The position numbers were made by a program, and so were the translations under genes. The notes below the pieces were generated by a model that ran no database searches, was not told the origin of the DNA, and saw only the letters and a program-made list of their open reading frames with translations. From Candidatus Hydrogenedens sp. (lineage in GTDB: Bacteria > Hydrogenedentota > Hydrogenedentia > Hydrogenedentales > JAEUWI01), in the NCBI GenBank assembly GCA_016125095.1, contig WGMK01000016.1, positions 185,127-249,126 of the forward strand: a DNA stretch of 64,000 nucleotides. Reading direction: 5' to 3'. This document shows positions 16,892 to 24,693 of the stretch, piece by piece. Within the stretch, counting starts at the first letter, position 1. Each line of letters opens with the position of its first letter.

Positions 16892-17383
16892 ATGGCTGAA
16901 GAGACCATCGCGATTTACCCCGGCAGCTTCGATCCCCCCACCCTGGGCCACCTCGACCTGATCGAGCGCGCCTCGAAAATTTTCTCGCGGGTGATTGTCG
17001 CGGTTGCGCAGAACGTGGCGAAGGAAGGCCTGTTCAGCGTGGAAGAACGGGTGGGCATGCTCAGCGACATGGTCGAGCCGATTGGCAACGTTTCGGTCGA
17101 TACCTTTAAGGGACTCTCCGTGGAATTCGCGCGGCGGCAGGGCGCCATCGCGCTCATCCGCGGGCTGCGCGTGGTCTCCGATTTCGAGTTCGAACTGACC
17201 ATGGCCATCAACAACCACAAGCTCAACCCCGAGGTAGACACCGTCTGCCTGATGCCCAGCGAGCCCTACCTCTTCCTCAGCTCGCGGCTCGTGAAGGAAA
17301 TCGCCGGCTTCGGCGGCTCCGTGCAGCATTACGTCACGCCCGAGGTGGACCGGCTCCTCCGCGCCAAGCTCGGCCGTAGCTGA
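16892..17383 (+). CDS. coaD: Phosphopantetheine adenylyltransferase
   Basis: 163 residues, normal length. CoaD transfers AMP from ATP to 4'-phosphopantetheine, the fourth step of coenzyme A synthesis. Signatures: YPGSFDPPTLGHLDLIERA with the TxGH nucleotidyltransferase motif, FARRQGAIALIRGLRVVSDF and MPSEPYLFLSSRLVKEIAG, the last close to the usual YxxxSSSxVKE. It starts 4 bp after the larC stop with GGAAGG inside the larC end, so it belongs to the same operon. No functional tie to larBC is known beyond nucleotide chemistry. Confidence 0.95.
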   Translation: MAEETIAIYPGSFDPPTLGHLDLIERASKIFSRVIVAVAQNVAKEGLFSVEERVGMLSDMVEPIGNVSVDTFKGLSVEFARRQGAIALIRGLRVVSDFEFELTMAINNHKLNPEVDTVCLMPSEPYLFLSSRLVKEIAGFGGSVQHYVTPEVDRLLRAKLGRS

Positions 17384-17454
17384 GGGTAGCGGCATAGCGG
17401 GCGTTGCATAATACGCCGGTTCGAACTACCATGGACGCAGGAGTCACAAGAGCG

Positions 17455-17715
17455 ATGGTAGACCGCAGCGTACTGGACAGCGAAATCCGCCGCAATTACG
17501 AGACGTTTCAGACCCTGCTCGTATCTCTGCTGGAAACCGACCGCGGCAGATTCTGCCTCCTGCGGAACGGGGCGGTGGTCGAAAAGTTCGATACTGCGTC
17601 CGACGCCCACAAGGCCGGGCAACGATTATTCGGCGACGGTCTGTTTTCCATCCAGGAGATCACCGATACCGTGGCGGATCTCGGTTACTTTTCGCATGCC
17701 ATGCCTCGCGGCTAG
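17455..17715 (+). CDS. Small protein encoded upstream of a retropepsin-like gene
   Basis: 86 residues from the ATG at 17455; GGAG is about 11 nt upstream. Two earlier in-frame ATGs lack ribosome sites. The sequence has a compact alpha/beta pattern with RGRFCLLRNGAVVEKFDTAS followed by DAHKAGQRLFGDGLFSIQEI, resembling the small DUF5678-type proteins often found directly upstream of bacterial retropepsin-like genes. Its last 20 bases overlap the next gene, which implies coupled translation and perhaps a physical partnership. Function unknown. Confidence 0.65.
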   Translation: MVDRSVLDSEIRRNYETFQTLLVSLLETDRGRFCLLRNGAVVEKFDTASDAHKAGQRLFGDGLFSIQEITDTVADLGYFSHAMPRG

Positions 17716-18091
17716 CTTCGACCCTGCCATCGGCCCGCTCCTTAGAGTCGGCCTGCTTCCGCTGGACGAGGCCGAGCCCGTCTACTTTCACGCCCTGATT
17801 GATACCGGCGCGAGCCGGACATGCATCTCAATGCGCGCCGCTGAAAAGGCTGGATTGTTGCCGAGCGGGATGGTGCCCATGATTTCCGCCACGGAGGTTA
17901 AGGCCGTAAACACCTACTTGACGCATCTCGTCTTCCCGTTCCACGGCCAGCCGCTGGTGCAACGGGGCGTGTTTCTCATGGAGTTTTTTCAGGATGAGAA
18001 CGCGCCATTTCAAATTCTCCTCGGCCGAGATATCCTGGGCCGGGGGCAATTCAGCATGTCGCTCGATGGGCATTTTGTCTTTTCTCTCTAA
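17696..18091 (+). CDS. Retropepsin-like aspartic protease
   Basis: 131 residues, the size of one retroviral-protease subunit. The active-site motif ALIDTGASRTCIS is at about residues 35-47, followed by beta-strand-rich sequence and ILLGRDILGRGQFSM, which matches the conserved ILGxDxL turn of this fold. Only one DTG is present, so it should act as a homodimer. There is no signal peptide. It overlaps the 86-residue gene upstream by 20 bp. Bacterial members are mostly uncharacterised; substrate unknown. Confidence 0.82.
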   Translation: MPCLAASFDPAIGPLLRVGLLPLDEAEPVYFHALIDTGASRTCISMRAAEKAGLLPSGMVPMISATEVKAVNTYLTHLVFPFHGQPLVQRGVFLMEFFQDENAPFQILLGRDILGRGQFSMSLDGHFVFSL

Positions 18092-18109
18092 CCCGCGAGG
18101 CACTGCTGC

Positions 18110-19126
18110 ATGACTGCGATGGAGCACGAAATCACCGGCCCGGTAAACCTCTGCGCGCCGGATGGCACGGTGGCCCCGGAAGCCATCGGCTGGGCGAAGC
18201 ATCCGCACTGGACCTGCAACCTGAAGGGACGTTTCGGCCGCAAAAAGAAGTGGGATTACTGGTGCTTCATGGGCGAGAAACAGCTCTTCTCGGTCACGGT
18301 TGCGCATGTGGATTACATCGGGCTAATCGGCGCTTATATGCTCGACTACGAGAGCGGCCACTTGGCCGAATGCGGCGCGGTGCGGCCGTTTCCCCGCACG
18401 CCGCAGATGCCCGAGACGACTTTCGGCACGAGCGCCGCGCACTACGGCAAGACCCACTACGAACAACAATTCGGCGAGCACGGCGGCACCATTCTATTCA
18501 CGGCGCCGAACTGCGAGGGGCGGCCGCTGACAGCGGAAATCGAGGTGTCGATACCCTCGGTGCAGGAAACGCTGAACGTCGTGGTGCCCTGGGCGAACGA
18601 TACCTTTCAGCACACCTCGAAACAGCTGCCGCTGGCCTGCGAAGGCGAGGTGCGCTGGGGCAACGATGTGTGGAAATTCGACCGCGATTCCGCGTTCGGC
18701 GTGCGCGATTTCGGCCGGGGCATCTGGCCGATCAGCACGCGGTGGAACTGGGCGGCGCTATCCGAGCGCCAGGGCGAGGACACCGTGGGTGTGAACCTCG
18801 GCGGACAATGGACCGACGGCACCGGCGCCACCGAAAATGGCCTGATGATCAACGGCAAGTTCTTCCCCATCGCCGACCGCGTGGTGTTCGATTGCGACAA
18901 GCGCGACTTCTCCAAGCCCTGGCGGCTGCATTCCCCCGGCAGCGACGCCGTCGATCTTGAGCTGGTCCCTTTCCACGACAAGCACAGCCGGGTGAACCTC
19001 GGCCTGCTGCGCACCGGAGTACACCAATGCTTCGGACACTTCTGCGGCACCATCCGCGCCGGCGGCCACACCGCCGAACTCCAGCACGCCCTCGGCTGGG
19101 CCGAAGAGCACTGGGCCCGCTGGTAA
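18110..19126 (+). CDS. DUF2804 domain protein
   Basis: 338 residues, typical family size. It has a Trp/Gly-rich, beta-strand-dominated sequence with LKGRFGRKKKWDYWCF, AHVDYIGLIGAYMLDY, RDFGRGIWPISTRWNWA and a C-terminal HQCFGHFCGTI. DUF2804 proteins lack a proven function; the fold resembles lipocalin-type or AttH-like proteins. No signal peptide. The last 63 bp have a diverged copy at 23317-23379, part of the scar described there. Start at the ATG 18110; a second ATG three codons on is equally possible. Confidence 0.85.
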   Translation: MTAMEHEITGPVNLCAPDGTVAPEAIGWAKHPHWTCNLKGRFGRKKKWDYWCFMGEKQLFSVTVAHVDYIGLIGAYMLDYESGHLAECGAVRPFPRTPQMPETTFGTSAAHYGKTHYEQQFGEHGGTILFTAPNCEGRPLTAEIEVSIPSVQETLNVVVPWANDTFQHTSKQLPLACEGEVRWGNDVWKFDRDSAFGVRDFGRGIWPISTRWNWAALSERQGEDTVGVNLGGQWTDGTGATENGLMINGKFFPIADRVVFDCDKRDFSKPWRLHSPGSDAVDLELVPFHDKHSRVNLGLLRTGVHQCFGHFCGTIRAGGHTAELQHALGWAEEHWARW

Positions 19127-19192
19127 AACTCTCCATCGTGGATTCCCTGAATTCCGCAGCTTACCCACTCTTGTCTAACCAACAAAAAACCA

Positions 19193-19221
19193 TTGACACC
19201 TACTCCCAAAAGTTTCATACT
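19193..19221 (+). promoter_or_regulatory. Promoter of the 1288-residue secreted protein
   Basis: Perfect TTGACA (19193-19198), 17-nt spacer, CATACT (19216-19221). Predicted start near 19228, giving an 80-nt leader before the ATG at 19307. Confidence 0.6.
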
Positions 19222-19306
19222 GGGGTAGGGCGGTATACGTGCGGCGGCAGGGTCGGGTTTTCCGAAATGCCACCTTGGGGCCCTTCGTAACATCGAGGGA
19301 TGGCGC

Positions 19307-22300
19307 ATGCATCGTGGCACTTGGTTTCGCGTGGCACTGGTTGGGGTCGCATTCTTTCTTTTCTCCCCGTCTTCGCAGGCGGGGGTGATATTCATCGACA
19401 GCCTTGAGGATCCCGGGATTCCGGGCGATGGGCAGACGACGCTCCGCGAAGCGATTATCGCGGCCAACACCGACACGGCAACAGATTCCGGGGGAACCGG
19501 CAACGGTGCCGACGTTATCGACTTGAGCGGATTAGGAGGAATTCTTGCGCTCAATGGGCCGCTACCGGACGTCGTAGCGGAATTGGAAATCGTCGGGCAG
19601 CCGCAGCTTGCGGTAACGATCAGTGGAGGTAACCTGCACGCCTTCATGGCCAATTCGGGTCCCGGCTTGCGGCTTGCGAACCTGATATTCGAGGATGCCT
19701 ACTTCTGCGCAGCGCCATTCGGCGCCATTCGAAATTCGGGCACGCTCTTGATCGAGAACTGTATCATTCGCGGCGGCCGCGCGGCCCTTCGAACCGGGGT
19801 GGTGAATGAAGCAAGTGGCACGCTCGAAATCCGCAGCACCCGATTCGAAGATAACATCGCCACGCCGGACATCAACGAGATCGGTTTCGGCGGCAACTCC
19901 GGGCGCTGGCTAAACTCCGGCGCGGTGCTGACGAACGAAGGCAATGCGCTGATGGTGGACTGCGAGGTGGTGGATAACCACAGCTGGATAGTCGGCGTCA
20001 TTCAGAATTTCGGCCATCTCGTGGTCGAGCACTGCCACTTCCTCGATAACGGTGGCGCGAACTTGCGCTACAACCCGGCCACGGGCGTAGAACCGGAAAC
20101 GCGCTACGATGTCGGGATTGCACGGGGCGCGGTCATCCACTCGGGGTTTCTGGGCCTGGGCGCTGGACAATCCCTGCGCGTGCGCGATAGCCATTTTGAA
20201 GGTAACCTAACGGCGGCTATTGAATCGTTCTCTTCGGTGCTGGAAGTCACTCGTTCCTCTTTCTACGCCAATAGGGGCGATGCGCTTCGGGCGGTGGCGG
20301 ATAGCGGCCTGATCAGCAACTCGACTTTTCTGGGCCACGACGCGAGCCGTCTCCGCGCCGACACGCCCGTGAACCGGTACGGGAACGGCATTGCGCTCAC
20401 GGGCGAAATCACGCTGGTACATTGCACCATCTTGGGAGCCCACCTGAGCGTCGGCGGCAGTTCATCGGAAGTGGGCGAAGGACCCGCAAAGATTCTTCTC
20501 AAGAACACCATCGTGAACGCGATTGCGATGAAGGATGAGTACATTCAGCGTGGCGGCAGCAGCGGATACTGGGGATTCACTGTCGGGAAAGTGCCGTCGG
20601 AAACTCTCGAAGAGGCTTACCAGGTATTCGACCTGCGCGCGGGATTCGAGGCGTTTGCGAGCGAAGCGCTGAATGGCACGCTCTTCGTTCCGGTGAAGGC
20701 TTGCGGCCCCGCCCACGGCACGGGAGTGGCAGTCAACTTGACCCTTCCCGATTTCCCCGGCGCGCTCGACACGGACCAGAACGGCACACTGCGGACAGGC
20801 GTAGGCGCGCCTGACATTGGCGCACACCAAAGCACGGCCGGCTGCTCCGGGGGGCTTCCCCCGCAAAGCGACGCCGTGTGCGCGCTGCCCGATCTCGAAC
20901 AGCATACCGGGCTGGTGGTGAATAGTCTGGCGGACCCGGGTGCACCGGGTGATGGTCTTGTCACGCTCCGCGAGGCCATAATCGCCTACTATCTTGGGCT
21001 CGAAACCGACCTCGGCCAAGACGGTGCCAGCGCCGATTATATGGACCTCACCTGCCTCAGCGGCCGCTTGCTGCTGCATTACATGCTGCCCCCCTTTACC
21101 CGTTCGTTCGAGATTCGCGGCCCGGAAGACCAATCGCTCACGATCTCCAGCGGATTGAGCAGCATGCCGACCTTGCTGGGCCTGGGCTATCCCTTGAACG
21201 CGACCGAGGAGCTCATGACCGGCATCTTCGAAAACCTGGTATTCGAGGGGCTGCGCACGTCCAGCGCGGCGATCGAAAGCGGCTGGTTAATCTCCCGGAT
21301 CGAATTCCGTCACTGCAAGTTCACACGCTGCACCACGGTCTACGCCGGCCTACAGGCCGCCTTCTTCGATTCGGCCATCGTGGAATGTCAGTATCCGCTT
21401 TACCCGGTGAACGATCTGGAATTCGTCCGCAGTCTCTTCCGGGGAAACACCCGTGGAATCGGCGCCGGACGCCTCCGCGCCGACGTTTCGGTGTTCGATT
21501 CGAACCTGGAGACTCCCGTGGTGTTGCCGTGGTCGGAATATCTGTCGACGATAAACCGCTGCCTGTTCACGAACAACCACGGTACCATGGCTGGAGCGCT
21601 GGCCGTGTTGGGAAATATCGACGTAACAAACTCGACCTTCTCGGGCAATCGCTTCGAGGGCGGCTACTATTCGGACGGACAATTTCTGCAGATCACGAAC
21701 GGCGGCGGAGCCATCAATGTGTTGCCGCATTACCCGGCCTTCGATGATACACCGTTTACGGCCCGCTTCACCCACTGTACGATTGTCGGGAACCGGTCCG
21801 CCCGGCGCGGCGGCGGCATTTTCAACATGGACCCGACGGCGGCGGGTAAGCCCGACGACGCCGCGCGCGTCGTGCTCAGAAATTCCATTGTCGCGGGCAA
21901 TGCCGCGCGGCTCGACGGCCAGGATGTCTCCGGCAAGGTGATTGCTAATACCTACAACGTGATCGGTAATCCCGCCGGTGCGTCGGGTTTAGGTGCCACC
22001 GACCGGACCGGCTACGCGATGGAGGAGATTATCGCTCCGCTTGAAAACTATGGCGGGCCACACCGCACGCACGCGGTGTTGAGATGCGGCCCCGCATTCG
22101 ACTATTGCCCCGTAGTGGGCGGCGTTACGTTGGATGAAACCGGCAAGCCGCGAAACAAAGGCTGTCGCCCGGATGCCGGGTCGTTCGAGTTCGACATCAA
22201 TACCTGCGGGCCGGTGCTGCCGGCGGACTGCACGGATTCCGGTCCCTTTCCGGTACCCGTATTTACGGGCCCATACCGCGGCGAAGATTTCCTGGTATGG

Positions 22301-23173
22301 GAAAATGATTGCGAGTTCGAGGGGGCCTTCGAGCGTGAAGGGTGGGACGACTGGGAAGGTGAGTTCGGCGACGGAATTCCTGAGGGCGAAGGTGTCGATC
22401 CCTTTCCTTACGAGGGCGACTGGGAAGACAACCTCGTCGACGGGGAATTCGACGATCCGCCGTATCATGCCGGCGAGCAGACCTATATGCGAACGCTGGT
22501 ATCCCTGGTACTCGGGCAGTGGGTGGGGCGTTTCCAATACGGTGGCGGCGGGGATTACGACACGCCTGCGCCCGATTTGAACCACGATGCAAAGCTCTCG
22601 CGCACGGAAGCTTTCGCCTCGATCGCCTATCTGCAGGAGCACCCCATCATCGCACGGGAATTCCCAATGCTTTCGGGATACCGGAGCGCGATATTCGACA
22701 CGTTCGACCTTGACGGGAATGATTACATCCGCACGGCCGAATTGAATTATTGGGTGACTCGCCTTGGCTTCAACCCTGTAATGCACAGCGCGGACGCCGA
22801 CGGCGATTTTAGATTCGAGCTCTCGGAGTTGCTGCGTATCGTGCAGTTCTTCAACGTGGGCGGCATTGGATGCGGAGACCTGAACAACTTTGCCGACGAC
22901 GGCTACCAAGCCAGTGCCGCTGTTCCGTCCACGGATTGGTGCCTCTCCTCGTTCATGTCCGCTCACAGCAGCGACTACAACGGCGACAACCGCATCAGTC
23001 TCCCGGAAATGCTGCGTGCCATCCAGTTATATAATGGCCGCTATCTGATGAATGCGAACTCCGCGCCATGCACAGGCACCGAAGACTACTTTTGCGACCC
23101 TGGATTCTGGACCGACCGGAACGTTTACTACTACCTGCCCCGACCGGGCCGAAGCATTGATCAGCTTCCCTAG
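19307..23173 (+). CDS. Giant secreted beta-helix protein with duplicated CSLREA-type domains and dockerin-like tail
   Basis: 1288 residues. Signal peptide at 1-25 (ending SSQA). Two homologous halves each begin with a CSLREA-like motif: DSLEDPGIPGDGQTTLREAI at about 31 and NSLADPGAPGDGLVTLREAI at about 539. Each continues as a right-handed parallel beta-helix of the polymorphic-outer-membrane-protein/choice-of-anchor Q kind (RNSIVAGN, GAPDIGAHQS). An acidic Glu/Gly/Asp-rich linker (about 1005-1055) leads to EF-hand-like loops (DLNHDAKLSRTE, DLDGNDYIRTAE) and to the terminal module with two copies of EF-loop plus ELLR/EMLR-IQ-x-YN and four or more cysteines. GAGGGA precedes the ATG. Located on the surface or released; adhesion or matrix binding is a guess. 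It occupies the DUF2804-nnrE slot next to the allele-join scar. Confidence 0.85.
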   Translation: MHRGTWFRVALVGVAFFLFSPSSQAGVIFIDSLEDPGIPGDGQTTLREAIIAANTDTATDSGGTGNGADVIDLSGLGGILALNGPLPDVVAELEIVGQPQLAVTISGGNLHAFMANSGPGLRLANLIFEDAYFCAAPFGAIRNSGTLLIENCIIRGGRAALRTGVVNEASGTLEIRSTRFEDNIATPDINEIGFGGNSGRWLNSGAVLTNEGNALMVDCEVVDNHSWIVGVIQNFGHLVVEHCHFLDNGGANLRYNPATGVEPETRYDVGIARGAVIHSGFLGLGAGQSLRVRDSHFEGNLTAAIESFSSVLEVTRSSFYANRGDALRAVADSGLISNSTFLGHDASRLRADTPVNRYGNGIALTGEITLVHCTILGAHLSVGGSSSEVGEGPAKILLKNTIVNAIAMKDEYIQRGGSSGYWGFTVGKVPSETLEEAYQVFDLRAGFEAFASEALNGTLFVPVKACGPAHGTGVAVNLTLPDFPGALDTDQNGTLRTGVGAPDIGAHQSTAGCSGGLPPQSDAVCALPDLEQHTGLVVNSLADPGAPGDGLVTLREAIIAYYLGLETDLGQDGASADYMDLTCLSGRLLLHYMLPPFTRSFEIRGPEDQSLTISSGLSSMPTLLGLGYPLNATEELMTGIFENLVFEGLRTSSAAIESGWLISRIEFRHCKFTRCTTVYAGLQAAFFDSAIVECQYPLYPVNDLEFVRSLFRGNTRGIGAGRLRADVSVFDSNLETPVVLPWSEYLSTINRCLFTNNHGTMAGALAVLGNIDVTNSTFSGNRFEGGYYSDGQFLQITNGGGAINVLPHYPAFDDTPFTARFTHCTIVGNRSARRGGGIFNMDPTAAGKPDDAARVVLRNSIVAGNAARLDGQDVSGKVIANTYNVIGNPAGASGLGATDRTGYAMEEIIAPLENYGGPHRTHAVLRCGPAFDYCPVVGGVTLDETGKPRNKGCRPDAGSFEFDINTCGPVLPADCTDSGPFPVPVFTGPYRGEDFLVWENDCEFEGAFEREGWDDWEGEFGDGIPEGEGVDPFPYEGDWEDNLVDGEFDDPPYHAGEQTYMRTLVSLVLGQWVGRFQYGGGGDYDTPAPDLNHDAKLSRTEAFASIAYLQEHPIIAREFPMLSGYRSAIFDTFDLDGNDYIRTAELNYWVTRLGFNPVMHSADADGDFRFELSELLRIVQFFNVGGIGCGDLNNFADDGYQASAAVPSTDWCLSSFMSAHSSDYNGDNRISLPEMLRAIQLYNGRYLMNANSAPCTGTEDYFCDPGFWTDRNVYYYLPRPGRSIDQLP

Positions 23174-23209
23174 CAAGGTTGTAGTGGCCGGAGCATTGCC
23201 TGAGCCGCC

Positions 23210-23321
23210 GAGGCCGCGCCCTACTCGGCGCAGGATTCGGGGATGCCGATGTCGGCAATGAGGACTTCGCCGGTGTATTCGCGGGCAGCGGGGTTCTTAA
23301 AGCCGGCTTTGGGGAAGGCCA
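23210..23321 (-). pseudogene. Detached copy of the nnrE 3' end (scar, part 1)
   Basis: These 112 bp align without gaps to 24683-24794, the last codons of nnrE plus 11 bp beyond the stop, with 8 substitutions (about 93% identity). Seven of the eight fall at third codon positions; the only amino-acid change is Gln to Lys in GFQNP. It ends at GGCCA, where it switches to DUF2804 sequence. The third-position bias means the copy diverged while still part of a working gene. Confidence 0.9.
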
Positions 23322-23379
23322 CACAGTCGAACTACAGCACGCCCTCGGCTGGGCCGAAGAGCACTGGGCCCGCTGGTAG
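23317..23379 (+). pseudogene. Detached copy of the DUF2804 gene 3' end (scar, part 2)
   Basis: These 63 bp align without gaps to 19064-19126, the last 20 codons and stop of the DUF2804 gene, with 4 substitutions (about 94% identity), three at third positions including TAA to TAG. One residue changes, Ala to Val. It is fused to the nnrE fragment through the 5-bp microhomology GGCCA (23317-23321). The rest of the gap 23174-23486 holds no gene or other signal I can see. Confidence 0.9.
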
Positions 23380-23486
23380 TGAACCTAAATCGAGACGCTA
23401 CTCAGCGCGACTCGCATCTACTACCAATAGTTCGAACGCGAAGAAGCAAGCCATTCTTGCTCGAAAGCATCAGAAGCTTTCGCCGA

Positions 23487-24575
23487 TCACTTCCAAAGCT
23501 CGTCTTGCCACCCGGAGTATGAGTGCTGCTCTTTCCTTCCAACTTCCATACGGCTCGCAAGCCTTGACAAGACAGGCTGATAGGTTCTAATTATCTCCAG
23601 CTGTTCGTCCGCCACATCCCTGTTCTTGCCGTAAAATCTGGAAATCTGGCTCATGGCGTGAGAGACATCTGCCAACATCAAGTCAGCCAAAATCATCAAG
23701 CGAAATCCGTCGATGGAGTCGATAGCGCCATCTGAATTTTCCAGGATCTCCCTAGCTCGATTCGGATTAAGTGCCCGAATCTCTCGATACGCTCTGCGAC
23801 AGCTATACGTTACCAATAACGGCAAAGCTCTTCGAACATAGACCCAGATATAATTTGCAATTGAGATGACGACTCCTGAAATAAATCCAGCAATTCCAGC
23901 CATCGTCTTAAAGTGTTCACTTCCCACTCCTTGAACAAGTAGTGATACGGCGATCATACTGACAAGACCGAATAATATCGATACAAGAATCGCGTGTGCT
24001 GGAATCTCACTTAGACCATGCGCTTGTGACCGAGAGACAAACTGAAACGGATGCACTACGTCATTGTAGGTCAAGTCGGTGGGAGAAGACCGAATAAGTT
24101 CAATCTTATCAAGAAATGCAATGGTACTAGTATCTTCCTCTTTTGGAAATTGAAATTGGAAGATCAAACTACCTGTATTTTGACCCGAAAATACAAGCAC
24201 AATAGTCGGATGCACTTTTCGCCACATCGAGACTAGTCTTATTACGATGACTGAGCATGCACTCAAAGCTGCGGCATAGATTACGGCGCCGGTAATGTAC
24301 TGCCAAGAGGCCCGAAGTTCTGCGCTGGTCTCAAAAAAAATCGCGATACCGCCAAGTGTCAACAATACCAGAATCACACTGAAGCTTAATAACAAAAGCC
24401 GCATCGAAATGTCTGGAGTGATGCGACTAACAGATTGTTGAATCGTCACGAATTCCACCGGCCAATACTGGAAAGTTACAAATCGCCAGTTCTTGGCCTG
24501 GAGACGAATAACACGGCCAATCAGTTCAAGCTGAAGAACCGTGCCATCTAGTAGCGTTATTTTGGTGGAATCCAT
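23487..24575 (-). CDS. Hypothetical four-helix membrane protein, AT-rich
   Basis: 362 residues from the ATG at 24573-24575 (MDSTKITLLDGT). A GTG nine codons earlier sits only a few bases past the predicted transcription start, so I prefer the ATG. Four hydrophobic helices are visible near residues 58-80, 90-115, 198-220 and 225-252, grouped two and two around a soluble domain. The C-terminal 100 residues are soluble and helical (YREIRALNPNRAREIL, LMILADLMLADVSHAM). No known motif. Its GC content is visibly far below that of the neighbours, and codons are AT-ending, which suggests recent acquisition. It fills the second half of the DUF2804-nnrE slot. Function unknown. Confidence 0.75.
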   Translation of the reverse strand: MDSTKITLLDGTVLQLELIGRVIRLQAKNWRFVTFQYWPVEFVTIQQSVSRITPDISMRLLLLSFSVILVLLTLGGIAIFFETSAELRASWQYITGAVIYAAALSACSVIVIRLVSMWRKVHPTIVLVFSGQNTGSLIFQFQFPKEEDTSTIAFLDKIELIRSSPTDLTYNDVVHPFQFVSRSQAHGLSEIPAHAILVSILFGLVSMIAVSLLVQGVGSEHFKTMAGIAGFISGVVISIANYIWVYVRRALPLLVTYSCRRAYREIRALNPNRAREILENSDGAIDSIDGFRLMILADLMLADVSHAMSQISRFYGKNRDVADEQLEIIRTYQPVLSRLASRMEVGRKEQHSYSGWQDELWK

Positions 24576-24611
24576 ATGGTGCAAACCCCGAAATCGTGCC
24601 ACTAAGACGTG

Positions 24612-24661
24612 ATTTTAGCATGTTATGATTCACTTTTGAAATGCATTCGTTTCAAAAAGTG
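24612..24661 (-). promoter_or_regulatory. Promoter with overlapping inverted repeat, for the AT-rich membrane-protein gene
   Basis: Minus strand: -35 TTCAAA (24635-24640), 17-nt spacer, -10 TAAAAT (24612-24617). A near-perfect inverted repeat, CACTTTTGAAA (24631-24641) and TTTCAAAAAGTG (24650-24661), overlaps the -35. On the plus strand the repeat is followed by CTTTTTCTT and could alternatively work as a terminator, although no plus-strand gene precedes it. Confidence 0.45.
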
Positions 24662-24693
24662 CTTTTTCTTCGATGGTGTTTTGAGGCCGCGCC

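Noticed and set aside
17384..17454. tRNA-like GGTTCGAACTACC near 17418-17430
   Set aside because: The T-arm-like word is not backed by an acceptor stem, D-arm or anticodon arm.
23174..23486. Insertion sequence as cause of the nnrE/DUF2804 fragment duplication
   Set aside because: No terminal inverted repeats, transposase or fixed-length target duplication; the copies are diverged coding ends joined at a 5-bp microhomology.
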